Shown: positions 1 through 7,386, counted from the stretch's first letter. The stretch: DNA of 14,456 bases from RGIG426 sp045600765 (GCA_045600765.1 JAZRYM010000035.1:1-14456); one strand, 5' to 3'. The notes: generated from the letters alone by a model not told the origin. Program-made: numbers and translations.

Positions 1-2
1 TT

Positions 3-2033
3 ACCCAGATGTTTATGATGGATTTCAGACAATGGAAATCGGAGGGCGAGGATGCCGCAACCGACTTCACGGTTATGAACGACGAGGTTCGTCAAATTGT
101 TGAAGACTATGATTTCGGTGCGGTGATCTATTTTGCCAATAACATAAAGACTACCGAGGATACCTTTGCGCTCACGATGGCCATGCAGGATGCGGCGATG
201 CGTGACGGCGGTATTCCGCTGTTGATTGCGACCGATCAAGAGGGCGGCAGGGTATACCGTCTCGGCTCCGGCACGGCGCTTCCCGGGAATATGGCACTCG
301 GTGCGACACACAACAGCCGCTACGCCTATGAGACGGGCAGGATTATCGGCAGCGAGTTGAGTTGTCTTGGAATCAATGTTTCGCTTTCGCCTGTCGTGGA
401 TGTCAACAACAATGCGAACAATCCCGTAATCGGTCTGCGCTCATTCAGCGACGATGCCGCCACCGTCGGCGATATGGCATCTAAGTGCATCGAGGGGATG
501 TCGGAATACAATGTTATCGGTTGTGCGAAGCACTTTCCCGGCCACGGCGACACCGCAACGGACAGCCACTACGGTCTGCCTTTGGTTGACAAGTCGCCGG
601 ATGTGCTGATGGATTATGAACTTGCTCCCTATAAAATCGCGATTTCTCAGGGTGTGGATATGATTATGACCGCGCATATTCTCTACCCGCAACTTGAAGA
701 CGACACGATGTTTTCCGAAAAGACCGGCAAGAAGGAATCTTTGCCCGCCACCATGTCCGACGACATTGTTACGGGACTTTTGAAGGGAACGCTCGGCTTT
801 GAGGGGATTGTTTGCACGGATGCGATGAATATGGCGGGTGTCGCCGATAATTGGGATGAGGTGCAGGCCGTCATCAACGCTATCAATGCCGGCGTTGACC
901 TTATCTGTATGCCGACAAGTGTTCATTGCTTGGACGAACTGCCAAAACTTGACGCCATCATCGAGGGGGTAATTGCCGCGGTCAACAACGGCGAGATTTC
1001 CGAATCTCGCCTCAACGATGCCTGCAGCAGAATACTGACGGTTAAGGAAAAACACGGTGTACTTGATTACAACGCCGCGGATTTTTCTCTCAGCAAAGCG
1101 CAGTCCGTTGTGGGTTGCAAGAAAAATCGTGCTGCGGAACGTGAAATGGCGGCAAGGGCGGTTACGGTCGTCAAAAACAAAAACGACATTCTTCCCTTGA
1201 AACCCACGGAAAACAGCAGGGTGTTAATGCTTACCCCCTATGACGATGAATGTGCTTCGTTCGTCCTGGGTTGGAACCGCGCCGCGCAAGCCGGTCTTAT
1301 TCCCGAGGGCGCGGAGTTCAAGGTGGTGTGTTATGAGAATACGGGCTCTCCCTACGATATTTCTCCTTATCGGGAGGCTCTCGATTGGGCGGACACCGTG
1401 TTTATCAACTCGGAAATCAATTCCTCCTCCCGTGTCGCTGACGGCAGCTGGTTTTACTTGGGCCCTTGCGCCTTTCTGGAATATGCCTCTCGAAACGGCA
1501 AAAAGACGATTGTGATGTCAACCAGCCTGCCCTACGACGTGCAATTTTATCCCGAGGCCGATGCCATTCTTGCCGCCTACGGTTGTATAGGATCGAGTCT
1601 TGACCCCGCCGAGGCGCGGACGGGCGGTTTAACCGAAAGTGAGACCGCCTGCGGCCCCAACATACCGGCAGGTGTCGAGGTCGCCTTCGGCGTGTTTGGC
1701 GCCGGCGGTGTTCTTCCGGTCAACGTTCCCGCGTTTGAGCGTGCAAGCGGGAGTTATGGCAAAGACCTTGTATACGCGCGCGGCTACGGGCTTTTTTACG
1801 ACGCGGTCGGAAAGGAGCCGACTGCGCCGGTGGCTTCGCTTCTCGGTGATGCGACGGGCGACGGTGAAGTGAGCATGAAAGACGTACTGGCGCTTCGCAA
1901 ATTCCTCGCCGGTATATACGTGAGCGTGGATATGGCCAACTCCGACGTGAACGAGGATACCTTTGTCGATATGAAAGACGCGCTGATGTTGCGCAAATTC
2001 TTGGCAGGTATTATCACCAAATTAGGGGTATAA
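3..2033 (+). CDS. GH3 beta-N-acetylglucosaminidase (NagZ-like) with C-terminal type I dockerin, 5' end outside window
   Basis: Secreted-type glycoside hydrolase family 3 enzyme expected to remove N-acetylglucosamine from muropeptides or other GlcNAc glycans. The frame is open to the left edge: codons for Thr-Gln precede the first Met at 9, and GQM(L/F)M.DFR is an internal motif near the start of Bacillus NagZ, so the true start and any signal peptide lie outside the window. Numbering from the Met at 9: TIM barrel to about residue 350; KHFPGHGDTATDSH at 174-187 supplies the Asp185-His187 acid/base dyad typical of NagZ; TDAMNM carries the likely nucleophile Asp271. A second alpha/beta domain spans about 400-600, ending in the GPNIPAGV...LPVN.P signature. 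Residues 611-674 are a dockerin with two calcium loops beginning at Asp614 and Asp646, each followed by LRKFLAG. Bacillus NagZ lacks a dockerin, so this is an added module. The gene ends just before a terminator. The family call is firm; the substrate is inferred. Confidence 0.95.
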   Translation, partial: TQMFMMDFRQWKSEGEDAATDFTVMNDEVRQIVEDYDFGAVIYFANNIKTTEDTFALTMAMQDAAMRDGGIPLLIATDQEGGRVYRLGSGTALPGNMALGATHNSRYAYETGRIIGSELSCLGINVSLSPVVDVNNNANNPVIGLRSFSDDAATVGDMASKCIEGMSEYNVIGCAKHFPGHGDTATDSHYGLPLVDKSPDVLMDYELAPYKIAISQGVDMIMTAHILYPQLEDDTMFSEKTGKKESLPATMSDDIVTGLLKGTLGFEGIVCTDAMNMAGVADNWDEVQAVINAINAGVDLICMPTSVHCLDELPKLDAIIEGVIAAVNNGEISESRLNDACSRILTVKEKHGVLDYNAADFSLSKAQSVVGCKKNRAAEREMAARAVTVVKNKNDILPLKPTENSRVLMLTPYDDECASFVLGWNRAAQAGLIPEGAEFKVVCYENTGSPYDISPYREALDWADTVFINSEINSSSRVADGSWFYLGPCAFLEYASRNGKKTIVMSTSLPYDVQFYPEADAILAAYGCIGSSLDPAEARTGGLTESETACGPNIPAGVEVAFGVFGAGGVLPVNVPAFERASGSYGKDLVYARGYGLFYDAVGKEPTAPVASLLGDATGDGEVSMKDVLALRKFLAGIYVSVDMANSDVNEDTFVDMKDALMLRKFLAGIITKLGV

Positions 2034-2036
2034 CCG

Positions 2037-2070
2037 AAAAAAAGACAAGTCGGACGACTTGTCTTTTTTG
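2037..2070 (+). terminator. Rho-independent terminator after the GH3 gene
   Basis: A perfect 11-bp stem (2041-2051 with 2056-2066) closes a 4-base loop GGAC and runs into six T (2064-2069). It starts eight bases after the GH3 stop codon. The A-run upstream of the stem could let it work weakly in the other direction too. Confidence 0.93.
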
Positions 2071-2169
2071 TTTGTGTTATCCGACACAGGGCGGAAAGGG
2101 GAGCGAAAGTTCCGCGTTTTTGCGGGTGGCGCAAGCGGCTATTGTGTTTTGGCGGGGGATATGGTAGGG

Positions 2170-2184
2170 TATACTCGACCGGTC
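2170..2184 (+). promoter_or_regulatory. Possible promoter -10 box and palindromic operator upstream of the XRE gene
   Basis: TATACT at 2170-2175 matches the -10 box used by several other genes in this window. The region 16-18 bases upstream has no good -35 box. The 8-bp palindrome GACCGGTC at 2177-2184 lies over the expected transcription start and could be an operator for the HTH protein encoded just downstream. This is inference from position only. Confidence 0.4.
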
Positions 2185-2209
2185 ACGATGATGAAAGGAT
2201 GAATGACTA

Positions 2210-3244
2210 ATGAGTATGGACAAAAACAAATTCGGCAAATATGTCAAAGAAAAACGGCTGGAACAAGGGATGACGCAAAAAGAATTGGCGGACAAATTGC
2301 TGGTGGATTTCACCGCTGTTTCCAAATGGGAGCGCGGCGTGACCTATCCCGACATCACCCTCATTCCCGATTTGTGCAAGTGGTTGCAGGTGAGTGAACA
2401 CGAATTGATGGAGAGTGCCAACGACACGGAATACCGCCACATCAAGGCGGAAGCGCAAAAATACGGGCGGCTGAAAAACGGGATTTTTTACACGATGGTG
2501 GCATCGTATTTGCTCGCGGTGCTCACCTGCTTTATCGTGAATTTGGCGGTAGACAAGCGGTTGTCGTGGTTTTTTATCGTGCTGACCGCGTGCGCGTGCG
2601 GGTTTGCCTTTTTCCCGACCGTCACCCGCTTTTTTTCGCGGTACAAACTGACCGCGTTTATCGGCTCGACCTTTATTTCGCTGTGTTTGTTATACCTCGC
2701 GTGCTCGCTGTACACCCACATAATGTGGGTGTGGATTGGCATTTCGGCGACGGCGCTGTTTTACTTTGCGGTGTTTTGGCCGCTGTTGTTTGTGCGGCAA
2801 AAGGCGTTTTTGCACGAGGAGGCATACCGCAAACTGGCGCGCTTTTTCCTGCTTACCTACGGGCTCGGGTTGCTCTTGTTGACCACCTTTTTGGTCGCGT
2901 GCGTGGCGGCGTTTGTGGGCGGCGGGTTTGTGCTGTCGATGAAAATTACCGCGTACTGCTTCACTATCTTGATTGCGTACGGGCTTGTGGCGCTGTTGCC
3001 GCTGTCGGGACTGAGTAAAGCGGGTATCGACTGCTTTTTGTTCGGCGGGTATCTTTCGGGGCTTAACTATGTGCTGAACGCGTTGCTCGGCGAGGGAGAC
3101 AGCGCCGATTGGTATCTTGTGAACTTTGCCGACTGGGAAACCGCCACGAACGGCAACGTGTGGGCGTTGACGGTCGGCGCGTGCGCGTTGCTCGGCGTGG
3201 TGTTCTTGATCATAGCGGCGATACGAAAAACGGTGAAAAAATAA
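2210..3244 (+). CDS. XRE-family HTH regulator fused to a multi-pass membrane domain
   Basis: A 344-residue protein. Residues 8-61 form a lambda-repressor-type HTH (TQKELADKLLVDFTAVSKWERG, then a P-D-I-x-L-I-P-D-L tail) that should bind operator DNA. From residue 91 there are about seven or eight hydrophobic segments (roughly 92-112, 117-137, 147-167, 171-195, 211-236, 244-266, 317-337), so the DNA-binding domain would be tethered at the cytoplasmic face of the membrane. HTH-plus-membrane proteins of this kind are common in Clostridia, and their signals are mostly unknown. The start at 2210 has AAAGGA ten bases upstream; an in-frame ATG two codons later is possible. It stands alone between terminators, so no partner is evident. 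The neighbouring symporter gene is convergent and need not be its target. The ligand and regulon cannot be read from the sequence. Confidence 0.88.
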   Translation: MSMDKNKFGKYVKEKRLEQGMTQKELADKLLVDFTAVSKWERGVTYPDITLIPDLCKWLQVSEHELMESANDTEYRHIKAEAQKYGRLKNGIFYTMVASYLLAVLTCFIVNLAVDKRLSWFFIVLTACACGFAFFPTVTRFFSRYKLTAFIGSTFISLCLLYLACSLYTHIMWVWIGISATALFYFAVFWPLLFVRQKAFLHEEAYRKLARFFLLTYGLGLLLLTTFLVACVAAFVGGGFVLSMKITAYCFTILIAYGLVALLPLSGLSKAGIDCFLFGGYLSGLNYVLNALLGEGDSADWYLVNFADWETATNGNVWALTVGACALLGVVFLIIAAIRKTVKK

Positions 3245-3249
3245 GAGAA

Positions 3250-3312
3250 AAAAGAGAAAAAAGGAAAATCGGCGGCAGGGAGTTTATTCCCGTCGCCGGT
3301 CTTTTGTTTTCT
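3250..3312. terminator. Bidirectional terminator between convergent genes
   Basis: An imperfect 12-bp stem (3270-3281 with 3287-3298, two G-U pairs and one mismatch) is followed on the plus strand by CTTTTGTTTTCT. On the minus strand it is followed by a T-rich tract, the complement of the A-rich 3245-3268. It therefore can stop both the XRE transcript and the symporter transcript. The left arm contains GCGGCAGGGAG, also found in the terminator at 13977. Confidence 0.8.
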
Positions 3313-4748
3313 TATCGCAATTTGTGGTTTTTCCTTTTGAAATAGGCGGTGGTTTCGCGGCCGACAACACCGCTTAACGCGACAAGGGCAACGAGGTTCG
3401 GCAGTGCCATCATCCCGTTGAAAATGTCCGCCATATTCCACACGGCGGATACGGTGAGATACGGCCCGACGGCAACGGCGAGGATATACAGCACGTGAAA
3501 GCCTTTCAACACGCCTTTTTTATAGCCGCCGATTAAGTACTCCACGCAGCGGTCGGCGTAATAGTTCCAACCGAGGATGGTGGTAAACGCAAACACGGCG
3601 AGGCAGACGGACAGCAGGGTGAGGGTGACGGCGTCGGGCACACCGGGCAAACCGCGTTCCCACGCAAAGGCGGTGATGGCGAAGCCTTCAAGGTTTTCGC
3701 CGGTGATTTGCGGGTTCCACGCGCCGGTCAGCACGATGGAAAGTCCCGTCATCGTGCAAATCACGATGGTGTCGATAAAGGTGCCGGTCATCGTCACAAG
3801 TCCTTGGCGCACGGGCGATTTTGTCTTTGCCGCGGCGGCGGCAATCGGTGCCGACCCGAGCCCCGCTTCATTCGAGAACACGCCGCGCCCGACCCCTTTT
3901 TGGATAGCGGTTTTGAGTGTCCAGCCGGCAATCGCGCCGCCGAGGGCTTCGCCGGAGAACGCCGCGCGACACACCAGCGCTACCGCGCCGGGGAGCGCTT
4001 TGATGTTCAAGAACAAAATGACGAGCGCGCACAGCACGTAGCCGCCCGCCGCAAACGGGATGACGATTTCGGCGACCTTGGCGATACGCCGAATGCCGCC
4101 GATAATCACGAGCGCCGCAAGCACGGTGACGACCGCGCCGCTGAGTATGGTGGCGAGGGTGATTTCTTTTTCGCCGATGACAAAGACGGCGTTGCCGCCG
4201 AACAAGCGGTTGGCGGATTCGGTGATGCCGTTGATTTGCGTAATCGTACCGATGCCGAACAGTCCGGCGAGTGCGCCGAACAAGGCAAACAGTTTGCCGA
4301 GCCATTTCCAGTTGCCGCCCAGCTTTTCGTGCAAGCCGCGCTCAATATAATAAAATGGGCCGCCGAGGACGTGCCCATTTTCATCGACTGTGCGGTATTT
4401 AATTGCCAAAAACCCTTCGGCGTACTTGGTCGCCATTCCGAAAAACGCGGCAACCAGCATCCAAAGGAGCGCACCCGGGCCGCCGAGCGAAATGGCGGTG
4501 GCGACACCGACAATGTTGCCCGTTCCGATGGTGGCGGCAAGGGCGGTGCACAGCGCGCCGAACGAGGAGACCTCACCGGTGCCGGTTTCTTCGTTTTTGA
4601 CCATATAGCGCAGGGCGCGACCAAAGTGGAGCACCTGCACAAAGCGGGTGCGAACGGTCAGCAGTACGCCGGTACCGAGGAGGAGGGCAAGAAGCGCAAA
4701 GCCCCAGACGAAATCGTCTACCGAGGCGATGAGATGATTGAAGGACAT
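3312..4748 (-). CDS. AGCS-family sodium/alanine (glycine) symporter
   Basis: A 478-residue integral membrane protein of the alanine or glycine:cation symporter family (TC 2.A.25, AlsT/DagA type), which imports small neutral amino acids with Na+ or H+. Family motifs seen: GTGNIVGVA at 75-83, PGALLW...ATKYAE at 91-111, GGPFYYIERGL at 129-139, GVFSNEAGLGSAP at 289-301 and FAFTTILGWNYYADRC at 386-401. Length and the dozen or so hydrophobic segments are normal for an intact transporter. The start ATG (4746-4748) has GGAG eight bases upstream on the minus strand. The lipoprotein gene lies 72 bases upstream in the same direction with no clear promoter or terminator between, so the two may be co-transcribed. 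The exact substrate (alanine, glycine or another) cannot be told from the sequence. Confidence 0.95.
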   Translation of the reverse strand: MSFNHLIASVDDFVWGFALLALLLGTGVLLTVRTRFVQVLHFGRALRYMVKNEETGTGEVSSFGALCTALAATIGTGNIVGVATAISLGGPGALLWMLVAAFFGMATKYAEGFLAIKYRTVDENGHVLGGPFYYIERGLHEKLGGNWKWLGKLFALFGALAGLFGIGTITQINGITESANRLFGGNAVFVIGEKEITLATILSGAVVTVLAALVIIGGIRRIAKVAEIVIPFAAGGYVLCALVILFLNIKALPGAVALVCRAAFSGEALGGAIAGWTLKTAIQKGVGRGVFSNEAGLGSAPIAAAAAKTKSPVRQGLVTMTGTFIDTIVICTMTGLSIVLTGAWNPQITGENLEGFAITAFAWERGLPGVPDAVTLTLLSVCLAVFAFTTILGWNYYADRCVEYLIGGYKKGVLKGFHVLYILAVAVGPYLTVSAVWNMADIFNGMMALPNLVALVALSGVVGRETTAYFKRKNHKLR

Positions 4749-4811
4749 ACGGAAAACTCCAAAATTCTTAAAAATTGAGAAAATGGATATGTTTGCAGCG
4801 AGCTTTCGGCG

Positions 4812-4865
4812 CGGTTGCCGTCAATCGGCGGTTGCCGTTGCGGTGGCGGTTGCCGTCGCGGTGGT
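4812..4865. repeat. Short tandem repeat, period 17-18 bp, across the lipoprotein stop codon
   Basis: The 9-mer GGTTGCCGT occurs at 4813, 4830 and 4848, with related GCGGTGGC sequence between. On the minus strand it encodes alternating Thr and Ala. The spacing is 18 bp inside the gene and 17 bp between the last two copies, so the copy at 4813 lies beyond the stop codon and out of frame. Confidence 0.75.
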
Positions 4866-5312
4866 TTGCGAGACGGGGTAAAACACGAGGTCACGCGACA
4901 CGAGCGAGTCAATCCACCAGCGGTCGGCGGGAGTGGCTTTAAGGTGTACGCCCACCTCCGTTGCCGTTTCGCCGATAGCGAGCGGCAATACAAGGGTGGA
5001 GGAAGCGGCAGAGCCTTTTTCCACCGTGGCGGTCAGTACGACGTCCGTTTTTTCGCCGTTGAGCGTGATGTTCGAGAGCTCCACGTTTAACATTTCGTCC
5101 GTTTTATTTTGGAATACGATAGCGTACGAGATGCCGTGGTTGGTGCGTTCGGCAGAGGGCACTTCAAAAGAGAGCACATCGTCGTCGTAAATGGTGGTGG
5201 CGGCGAAGTTGGTGCCGCTCGACACAGAGGGTTTGTCGGCATCGACGTCTTTTTGGCAACCGCAAAGCAGGACGAGTACCGCCACAAGCCACACGCAAAG
5301 GATTTTTTTCAT
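4821..5312 (-). CDS. Small lipoprotein of unknown function with Thr-Ala repeat tail
   Basis: A predicted 163-residue lipoprotein. MKK is followed by a hydrophobic stretch and the lipobox L-C-G-C (lipidated Cys is residue 19 from this start); it should be anchored outside the membrane. I chose the ATG at 5310-5312 because GGGG sits eight bases upstream; an ATG two codons earlier is only two bases from that site. The mature part looks beta-rich (V/T alternation, including YAIVFQNKT and NVELSNITLNG, like a small immunoglobulin-like fold), but I recognise no named family. The C-terminus is TTATATATATATAD, encoded by an 18-bp repeat. It has its own consensus promoter, is divergent from the sigma factor gene, and is followed by the symporter gene. 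Function is unknown. Confidence 0.8.
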   Translation of the reverse strand: MKKILCVWLVAVLVLLCGCQKDVDADKPSVSSGTNFAATTIYDDDVLSFEVPSAERTNHGISYAIVFQNKTDEMLNVELSNITLNGEKTDVVLTATVEKGSAASSTLVLPLAIGETATEVGVHLKATPADRWWIDSLVSRDLVFYPVSQTTATATATATATAD

Positions 5313-5352
5313 TGTCATTTCCCCATTTCTTTTTTATGTAAATATCGTCCTT

Positions 5353-5381
5353 AGTATACCCAGTATTCGCCATAAAGTCAA
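5353..5381 (-). promoter_or_regulatory. Sigma-A promoter of the lipoprotein (and symporter) genes
   Basis: On the minus strand TTGACT (5376-5381) and TATACT (5353-5358) are separated by exactly 17 bases, a near-consensus housekeeping promoter. Transcription should start near 5346, giving a leader of about 35 bases before the lipoprotein start codon. Confidence 0.8.
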
Positions 5382-5396
5382 GTCGTACTTTTTGTC

Positions 5397-5425
5397 TTGC
5401 GGGCCGCGCGCCGATGCGGTACAAT
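5397..5425 (+). promoter_or_regulatory. Promoter of the sigma/anti-sigma operon
   Basis: TTGCGG (5397-5402) and TACAAT (5420-5425) lie 17 bases apart, pointing right and away from the lipoprotein promoter. The predicted leader is about 95 bases. I see no second, ECF-type promoter that would show autoregulation, but such motifs are specific to each sigma factor and could be missed. Confidence 0.65.
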
Positions 5426-5526
5426 AAAAATGTAAAAATTTTTTCAAAATTGCCAATACATGAACGTGCTTGTGCGTTATGGTAATAAGAACCAAACGGT
5501 TTAGACGATTTCAAAAGGTGCGGCGT

Positions 5527-6078
5527 ATGAGAAATCAGGAGATGAACAATTACATTATTGCGCTGACCCGCGGAGACAAAGCGGCGTTGGAACGGCTGTA
5601 CGCGGAGATGAGCCGTCCCGTGTATTTCTATGCCCTGCGCCTTTGCGGGGACACGGCGATGGCGGAAGACGTGATGCAGGATACCTTTTTGGCGGTGTGG
5701 CATTACGCGGATACCTTTGCCGCGCAATCGACGCAAAACGGGCGAGCGTGGCTGTTTACCATTGCCAAAAATAAAACGCTTGACCGCCTGCGTGACCGAA
5801 AACGGCACACGTCGATGGGTGACCGCGACGAGTGGGTTGATGCGCGGCAACCGGTGGAGAGTATGCTGTCCGAGTTGGCGTTTTGGCAACGGCTTTCGCC
5901 CCTTTCCGAAAAGGAGCGGGACGTGGTGAGTTTACGCCTGCTTGCGGGAATGACGTTGACCGAAGTGGCGGAGGAATTGACGATGCCGAAAGGCACGGTG
6001 TTTTGGACATACAATCAAGCGATTAAAAAATTGCGTAATGCGGAAAGGGACGACGGCGTTGACGAAGAAACAGTTTGA
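5527..6078 (+). CDS. ECF-type RNA polymerase sigma factor
   Basis: A 183-residue group IV sigma-70 factor directing RNA polymerase to a small stress or surface regulon. Residues 21-92 are sigma region 2: AEDVMQDTFLAVW at 46-58 is the core-binding helix and AWLFTIAKNKTLDRLRDRKR at 74-93 the -10 recognition helix. Residues 121-171 are region 4, with LSEKERDVVSLRLLAGMTL and a helix-turn-helix at about 142-165. Length is normal for the class. The ATG at 5527 has AAGG eight bases upstream. The same frame is open back to a TTG at 5470 but has no ribosome site there. The end of the gene overlaps the next, a membrane protein, as is typical for sigma/anti-sigma pairs. The regulon is unknown. Confidence 0.93.
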   Translation: MRNQEMNNYIIALTRGDKAALERLYAEMSRPVYFYALRLCGDTAMAEDVMQDTFLAVWHYADTFAAQSTQNGRAWLFTIAKNKTLDRLRDRKRHTSMGDRDEWVDARQPVESMLSELAFWQRLSPLSEKERDVVSLRLLAGMTLTEVAEELTMPKGTVFWTYNQAIKKLRNAERDDGVDEETV

Positions 6079-7255
6079 AAAAAGGCTGAAAGAGCAGGCG
6101 TATGCTGCCGTGCCCGACCGTATGACCGATTTACTGAAAACGATTTCGGCCGAATCCGACCGCATCGTTTCCCTGTCGGATGACGAGGACGAGCCGCACC
6201 TCGTCCCCGTCATTCCGGCACAATCTCATAGCGCGCGGTGGCTTGCGCTTGCGGCGTGTTTTGCGGTAGTTGTGTTGGCGGTCGTCGTCGCGGCGACCGA
6301 TAATCGGCAACGGTTGACAACGCGCGGTAGTGTGGGCGGCGGAGACAAATCAGCTGCCACCGTGACCACGGCTTTTTCAGCGCCGATGGGCAGTTCGACG
6401 GGCGTTTCGCAAAGCGCGTTCGGAAGCGGGACGGGCGAAAACGACCAACGTGTGACGAGTAACCCGACCAACACGACGGGGACGGGCACCTACCGCCAAC
6501 GTCATCACGGTACCGTGACGAGCAACCGCGGGAGTTTCACAACGGGTCGAACCACCGCGAAAAGCGTTCCCGACAAGCGGGGCGGTACCACGGTTTCACC
6601 GACCGTGCCTCCAATCACCGAACGTTCGGTGACGGCGCTGCCTTCCACGAAAAAAAGTACCGATAAAACCACGAAAACCACGGTGGAAACAAGAAGTACC
6701 GCGTTTGTGCAAAGCCATATCGTGAGGTATATCGTGCCGGTGAGCGCCGACGGCAGTCGCGCGGCGAGCGCGGACGATTGCGTGAAGAAAGTCAAAGCGG
6801 GTACGCAGAGCGACATCACGGCGGCGCCGACTTTGCCGCCCACGACAAGTCGGCAAGGCGGCGAGTTTCCACCGCCTACGGAGGCGCCCACGGTAGCGCC
6901 GACCACGAAAAAGCAATCGCCTGTGTATGAGGGCACGTTTCGGTTTGAGGTGACGTACCAAAAAATCGGCACGTCGGATGCCTGGCGCGGCTACGAAAAC
7001 CTGTATACCGTGGATACGGTGGTGCGGTTTGACGACGGGTGGTCGATGGAGTTTTTCTCCGTCTGCGCGGGCAAAACGGTGTTGTTCACCGATTTTTGCT
7101 GTATGACCGACAAGGGCGTTGTGACCGAATCGCGTAAGTATGACCGCGAAACCGAGACGATGCTCACGGTGCGGCAGGATGTGAACGGCAACGAAACGTA
7201 CCGCGGGTCGCGCAAAATCCCGCTCGGTTCGGTGGAATTTATGCGTAACTATTAA
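6059..7255 (+). CDS. Probable anti-sigma factor: one-pass membrane protein with Thr-rich ectodomain
   Basis: A protein of about 398 residues. I start it at TTG 6059 because GGAAAGGGA ends eight bases upstream; the in-frame ATG at 6038 would add seven residues but has no ribosome site. Either way it overlaps the sigma gene (20 or 41 bases), implying coupled translation. Residues 1-60 are a charged cytoplasmic part beginning TKKQFEKRLKEQAY, the likely sigma-binding segment. Residues 61-80 are one membrane helix (WLALAACFAVVVLAVVVAA). Residues about 85-289 form a low-complexity Thr/Ser/Pro-rich stalk, probably outside the cell. Residues 290-398 form a compact domain with aromatic and charged residues and three Cys, which I do not recognise. 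No ZAS zinc motif (HxxxCxxC) or RsgI domain is seen. The anti-sigma role is inferred from gene order and topology; the C-terminal domain may sense an envelope signal. Confidence 0.75.
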   Translation: MTKKQFEKRLKEQAYAAVPDRMTDLLKTISAESDRIVSLSDDEDEPHLVPVIPAQSHSARWLALAACFAVVVLAVVVAATDNRQRLTTRGSVGGGDKSAATVTTAFSAPMGSSTGVSQSAFGSGTGENDQRVTSNPTNTTGTGTYRQRHHGTVTSNRGSFTTGRTTAKSVPDKRGGTTVSPTVPPITERSVTALPSTKKSTDKTTKTTVETRSTAFVQSHIVRYIVPVSADGSRAASADDCVKKVKAGTQSDITAAPTLPPTTSRQGGEFPPPTEAPTVAPTTKKQSPVYEGTFRFEVTYQKIGTSDAWRGYENLYTVDTVVRFDDGWSMEFFSVCAGKTVLFTDFCCMTDKGVVTESRKYDRETETMLTVRQDVNGNETYRGSRKIPLGSVEFMRNY

Positions 7256-7268
7256 CGGAATACACGGT

Positions 7269-7300
7269 GGCGGAGAAACGAGTTTTTCTCCGCCTTTTTT
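7269..7300 (+). terminator. Rho-independent terminator of the sigma/anti-sigma operon
   Basis: A perfect 10-bp stem (GGCGGAGAAA 7269-7278 with 7285-7294), a 6-base loop and six T (7295-7300), with a second T-run at 7304-7310. The next promoter begins 21 bases later. Confidence 0.93.
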
Positions 7301-7320
7301 CGCTTTTTTTCGCCGTTCTC

Positions 7321-7349
7321 TTGACAGAAAAACGCGGAAACAGTATACT
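7321..7349 (+). promoter_or_regulatory. Consensus sigma-A promoter of the aconitase gene
   Basis: A perfect -35 box TTGACA (7321-7326), a 17-base spacer and TATACT (7344-7349). Transcription should start near 7356, about 30 bases before the start codon. This is the best-matching promoter in the window and suggests strong, largely constitutive expression. Confidence 0.92.
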
Positions 7350-7386
7350 ATATAGGTTGAAACAAGCGAAAACGGAGGACTTTTCT

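Noticed and set aside
3708..4778. 356-codon plus-strand open frame across the symporter gene
   Set aside because: The minus strand encodes a full AGCS transporter with conserved motifs; the plus frame gives low-complexity Gly/Arg/Glu/Asp-rich sequence.
5470..5526. TTG start giving 19 more residues to the sigma factor
   Set aside because: There is no ribosome site, and the added residues are outside the usual sigma region 2 start. ATG at 5527 has a suitable site.
5164..5889. 241-codon minus-strand frame spanning the divergent promoters and the sigma gene
   Set aside because: It overlaps two promoters, the lipoprotein start and the sigma factor, and its translation is Arg/His-rich without motifs.
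6340..6925. Thr-rich codon repeats as a minisatellite or CRISPR-like array
   Set aside because: The segment is low in complexity but without regular period or conserved spacers; it simply encodes a Thr/Ser/Pro stalk.
7267..7386. Upstream extension of the aconitase frame
   Set aside because: It contains the previous terminator and the aconitase promoter; the GGAGGA site fixes the start at 7387.
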